Source: Streptomyces lilacinus
GTDB taxonomy: Bacteria; Actinomycetota; Actinomycetes; Streptomycetales; Streptomycetaceae
Assembly (NCBI GenBank): GCA_000715685.1
Contig: KL569394.1
Span: 4,440-11,186 of the forward strand
DNA: 6,747 bases
Reading direction: 5' to 3'
Shown: piece by piece, positions 5,817-6,747 of the stretch
Layout: every line of letters starts with the position of its first letter
Position numbering within the stretch: the stretch's first letter is position 1
Program-made: the position numbers and the translations under genes
Notes under the pieces: model-generated
The model's input: the letters and a program-made list of their open reading frames with translations, nothing else
What the model was told of the DNA's origin: nothing
Databases searched by the model: none

Positions 5817-6368
5817 GTGTTGCTGCGCGTCGAGCCGCCCCAGGCGGCCGCGTCGACCGCGACGGACGGGCTCGGGCCCGGCCGGGTGCTGGGCGCGGTG
5901 GTGGAGCGGCAGCGGGCCGAGCGGTGGTGCTGGGCCGCCGTCGCCGCCGGCGTGGCCGCGTACTACGGCGCGGAGTGCTCGCAGGAGGACGTGGCCCGAG
6001 CCCTCGGCCGCGGCGGCGGACCGTCCGACGACAACCCGTCCGGCGGCGAGGCATCCGGCGGGGCCCGGCTGGACGAGGCGTTGTCCGCCGTCGGCTGCTT
6101 CTCCCACTGGAGCCCGGGGCGGCCCGCGTGGGACCGGCTGGTGGCCGAGCTCGTGGAGGGACGGCCGGTGGGGGTCCAGATCCGCTGGCGCGGCGGCGGT
6201 TCGCACTTCGTCCTGCTCTGCGGCGCGTGGGACGGACTCGTCCACGTGGCCGATCCGGCCACGGGAGCGGCGGCCCTGCGCTTCCCGGACTTCCCCCGGG
6301 CGTACCGCGACGGCGGCGTCTGGGACGGCACCTTCTGGACCCGCCCGCCCGAGCCGTGCGCCCGATGA
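5817..6368 (+). CDS. papain-like cysteine protease (C39-like / AvrRpt2-type superfamily), cytoplasmic
   Basis: The 183-residue product shows the layout of a minimal papain-fold protease. Q32 (oxyanion hole) is followed by R-W-C38-W-A-A-V, a catalytic cysteine at the start of a helix. GGSHFVLLCG contributes H130, and HVADPATG contributes D146. The Q-x5-C-W-A-A pattern, the N-P-x-GG region (73-77) before a conserved helix, and the final W-x-G-T-F-W-T resemble the bacterial papain-like family related to AvrRpt2 and peptidase C39-like domains. Both groups cleave peptides, the C39 type often after a double glycine in leader peptides. There is no signal peptide, membrane segment or ABC-transporter domain, so it is a stand-alone cytoplasmic domain. 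The GTG at 5817 lies 34 bp after the CdtB-like stop, with only a G-rich run before it; a GTG at codon 24 is an alternative. Its stop overlaps the next start (ATGA). The substrate is unknown. Confidence 0.8.
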   Translation: MLLRVEPPQAAASTATDGLGPGRVLGAVVERQRAERWCWAAVAAGVAAYYGAECSQEDVARALGRGGGPSDDNPSGGEASGGARLDEALSAVGCFSHWSPGRPAWDRLVAELVEGRPVGVQIRWRGGGSHFVLLCGAWDGLVHVADPATGAAALRFPDFPRAYRDGGVWDGTFWTRPPEPCAR

Positions 6369-6747
6369 CCGGGGTGTGGGAACGGGCCCTGGCCGGCTGG
6401 CGCGCCGTCGTCGGACCGGACCAGGTGCACGTGTCCGGTCCGGTCTGGCGCCGCTTCAATGCCGGTACGTACCCGGGTGGTTGGGACAGCAGGGTCGTGG
6501 TCCGGCCGGCGAGCGTGCGGGAGGCCGCCCGGTGCGTACGGGTCGCCGACCGGTGCGGAGTGCCCTGGCAGACCGTCTCCACCGGCCGCAACTGGGGCTA
6601 CGGCGGAGCCCGGCCGCAACTGCCCGGCACGGCGGTGTTCGCCCTGGACCGCATGACCGCCGTCCAAGTGGTGGACGAGCGCGCCGGTCACGTCCGCGTG
6701 CGCCCCGGCAGCACCTTCGGGGCGCTGGCCGACCGCCTGGGCCGGGC
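6365..6747 (+). CDS. FAD-dependent oxidoreductase, VAO/PCMH type (5' part only)
   Basis: The ATG at 6365 overlaps the TGA of the protease gene by 4 bp, so translation of the two is probably coupled. The frame is open to the right edge (127 codons). The visible part is the start of the PCMH-type FAD-binding domain: VVVRPASVREAARCVRVADRCGVPW (residues 44-68, described here by its V-V-x-R-P and helix pattern), then S72-T-G-R-N-W-G-Y-G80 as the pyrophosphate-binding loop, L-D-R-M at 94-97, and V-R-V-R-P-G-S-T-F-G at 110-119. The S-T-G-R-N-x-G-Y-G form is closer to 4-cresol dehydrogenase / vanillyl-alcohol oxidase than to berberine-bridge enzymes, which have R-S/G-GH. No histidine for covalent FAD linkage is seen in this loop. 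The substrate domain is beyond the window, so only an oxidation using FAD can be stated. Confidence 0.85.
   Translation, partial: MTGVWERALAGWRAVVGPDQVHVSGPVWRRFNAGTYPGGWDSRVVVRPASVREAARCVRVADRCGVPWQTVSTGRNWGYGGARPQLPGTAVFALDRMTAVQVVDERAGHVRVRPGSTFGALADRLGR

Noticed and set aside
5695..6691. Minus-strand open frames opposite the protease and oxidoreductase genes
   Set aside because: They translate to Arg/Pro/Ala-rich strings and lie over plus-strand frames with intact catalytic and FAD-binding motifs.

Overview
The window is very GC-rich, shows strong third-position GC bias in its genes, and contains no TTA leucine codon that I could find. Together with the protein sequences (Streptomyces-style lipoprotein, aminotransferase and imine-reductase-like proteins) this points to an actinomycete, most likely Streptomyces or a close relative. 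No RNA gene, CRISPR array, insertion sequence or phage gene is visible. It reads as chromosome with an accessory flavour at the right end.

Left part (1-1909): on the minus strand lie the 5' end of an NAD(P)-binding oxidoreductase of the imine reductase / beta-hydroxyacid dehydrogenase type, cut by the window edge, and a small uncharacterised 142-residue protein. Divergent from these, on the plus strand, is a 385-residue lipoprotein built from two tandem copies of one four-cysteine domain. Middle (1910-4865): a class I/II PLP-dependent aminotransferase on the plus strand, preceded by a long imperfect dyad, converges on a minus-strand phospholipase D-like protein. The 21 bp between their stop codons hold a compact perfect hairpin that can end transcription from both sides.

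Right part (4866-6747): divergent from the phospholipase D-like gene, the plus strand carries a secreted DNase I-fold protein. Its motifs match CdtB, the catalytic subunit of cytolethal distending toxin, with all expected catalytic residues present. It is followed after 34 bp by a papain-like cysteine protease without signal peptide. That gene overlaps by 4 bp (ATGA) the start of a VAO/PCMH-type FAD-dependent oxidoreductase, which runs off the window. The last three genes could form one transcript, and the protease and oxidoreductase look translationally coupled.

The most interesting part is this right end: a CdtB-like nuclease with no CdtA- or CdtC-like binding subunit in view, next to a coupled protease/flavoenzyme pair and back to back with a second phosphodiesterase-type enzyme. 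Whether these genes work together is inference. No known pathway is recognisable from the window alone.
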